Assembly: GCF_900104785.1 (NCBI RefSeq)
Contig: NZ_LT629733.1
Location: 1,892,501 to 1,956,500 of the forward strand
Direction: 5' to 3'
Source of the DNA: Formosa sp. Hel1_31_208
GTDB lineage: Bacteria > Bacteroidota > Bacteroidia > Flavobacteriales > Flavobacteriaceae
DNA length: 64,000 nt
In this document: in pieces, positions 63,127-64,000 of the stretch
Position numbering within the stretch: position 1 is the first letter of the stretch
Layout: each line of letters begins with the position of its first letter
Translations under genes and position numbers: made by a program
The notes under the pieces: generated by a model
Database searches by the model: none
Told to the model about the DNA's origin: nothing
Seen by the model: only the letters and a program-made list of their open reading frames with translations

Positions 63127-64000
63127 ATGAATACTGTTTATTTTGATAATGCTGCAACGACACAAATTCGTGATGAAGTCATTAATTGCATGAGCGATGT
63201 AATGAAAATTAATTACGGAAATGCTTCATCAACACATAGTTATGGTCGTCAATCTAAAGCATTAATAGAGTCATCTAGAAAGCGTATTGCCAGCCATTTT
63301 AATGTGTCTGCCGCAGAAATTGTTTTTACGTCTGGAGGTACTGAAGCTGATAATTTAGTATTGAGAAGTGCAGTTAGAGATTTGGGTGTTACCGAAATTA
63401 TTACCTCTAAAATTGAGCACCATGCCATATTGCATACGGTAGATGAATTAAAAAAAGAATTTAATATTTCAATCCAATATGTGAATGTTGATACGTACGG
63501 TGATATTGATCTCACTCATCTTGCAGAAGTATTGCAGTCCACTCATAAGCAATTAGTCACCTTAATGCATGTCAACAATGAAATAGGGAATAAACTGGAT
63601 ATTATTAAGGTAGCTCACTTATGTAAAGCTAATAACGCATTATTCCATAGTGATACCGTACAATCTGTAGGTCATTATCGTTTAGATCTCGAGACTATTC
63701 CTATTGATTATTTGGCTGCCAGTGCCCATAAGTTTCACGGACCAAAAGGCGTTGGGTTTGCATTTCTTCGGAAAAATAGTGGACTTCGAGCGTCGATTTT
63801 TGGTGGAGAGCAGGAGCGTGGGTTGCGAGCTGGAACAGAATCTATTCATAATATCGTAGGAATGGATGAGGCATTGCAAATGGCTTATGATAACTTGCAA
63901 AAGGAAAGTGCATACATATTAGATATCAAATCCTATTTTATCAATCAGATCAAAGCAACGTTTCCTCAGGTACGTTTTAACGGACAATCGGGAAATCTCG
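63127..64000 (+). CDS. Cysteine desulfurase, 5' part (cut by window end)
   Basis: The first 291 residues of an IscS/NifS-type enzyme, running off the window. FDNAATT at residues 6-12, the histidine EHHAILHT near 98-104, the PLP Asp176 in FHSDTVQS, and Lys202 in SAHKFHGPKG are intact. It takes sulfur from cysteine for iron-sulfur clusters or thiolation. Because the reading frame has no stop inside the window, its end and total length are unseen. The active-site cysteine loop lies beyond 64000, so IscS cannot be told from SufS/CsdA relatives, though the sequence style is IscS. Confidence 0.93.
   Translation, partial: MNTVYFDNAATTQIRDEVINCMSDVMKINYGNASSTHSYGRQSKALIESSRKRIASHFNVSAAEIVFTSGGTEADNLVLRSAVRDLGVTEIITSKIEHHAILHTVDELKKEFNISIQYVNVDTYGDIDLTHLAEVLQSTHKQLVTLMHVNNEIGNKLDIIKVAHLCKANNALFHSDTVQSVGHYRLDLETIPIDYLAASAHKFHGPKGVGFAFLRKNSGLRASIFGGEQERGLRAGTESIHNIVGMDEALQMAYDNLQKESAYILDIKSYFINQIKATFPQVRFNGQSGNL

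Noticed and set aside
1..64000. Prophage, insertion sequence, CRISPR array or tRNA gene
   Set aside because: No transposase, integrase, phage structural gene, regularly spaced repeat or tRNA cloverleaf was recognised on either strand.

Overview
The window looks like a chromosomal segment of a marine-type gliding Bacteroidota, most likely family Flavobacteriaceae. The evidence is low-GC DNA, absence of Shine-Dalgarno sequences with A-rich leaders, Bacteroidota-type promoters (TTG, about 18-20 nt, then TAnnTTTG), gldF/gldG gliding genes, a subtilase with a C-terminal type IX secretion sorting domain, and many short families typical of flavobacteria (DUF4294, DUF6048, DUF6452, CCC-motif protein). 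I see no tRNA, rRNA, prophage, insertion sequence or CRISPR array. Genus cannot be settled from the sequence alone.

Layout. 1-2766: a plus-strand redox/sulfur operon (rhodanese, dihaem-type cytochrome lipoprotein, thioredoxin, TPMT-like methyltransferase, DUF2892 membrane protein, a 48-residue membrane peptide). 3154-10505: a DUF4405 membrane protein, a complete tripartite RND efflux system (outer-membrane factor, adaptor lipoprotein, pump), a small PII-like protein, a second DUF2892 protein and a DUF4870 protein. 10585-14843: dnaN and a secreted subtilase. 14901-18980 (minus): gldG, an extra BamE-like gene, gldF, a monooxygenase-fold protein and a SAM hydrolase, divergent from phoH and purC. 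21210-25057 (minus): an esterase, a serine hydrolase and a membrane acyltransferase. 25146-28480: an alanine/glycine symporter and acetyl-CoA synthetase. 28844-33010: an exported protein of unknown family followed by a nine-span membrane protein carrying a patatin domain. 33038-38322: a Bcr/CflA exporter, an ABC exporter, a DinB protein, a decayed acetyltransferase and an exported amidohydrolase. 38323-45436 (minus): a three-subunit acyl-CoA carboxylase, a PrsW protease, a NUDIX protein, a class V aminotransferase-fold protein and an M42 peptidase. 45571-50139: an ABC ATPase and its permease/M1-peptidase fusion. 50308-57859: DUF4294, haemolysin III, VOC, DUF4268, ZIP transporter, methyltransferase, RlmL-like, DUF6048, DUF6452 and RlmD. 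57985-64000: an ECF sigma factor and partner, ornithine aminotransferase, small membrane proteins, an Smr protein, a calcium-repeat lipoprotein and a cysteine desulfurase cut by the window end.

How it works together. Much of the window is housekeeping or envelope biology: replication clamp, purine synthesis, rRNA modification, acetate/propionate-type acyl-CoA metabolism, gliding/T9SS, and efflux. The parts least explained by known families are the exported-protein plus periplasm-facing patatin pair (28844-33010), the gene inserted between gldF and gldG, the redox operon that holds both halves of a YgaP-like sulfurtransferase as separate genes, the cysteine cluster inside the ornithine aminotransferase, and two structured extragenic repeats.
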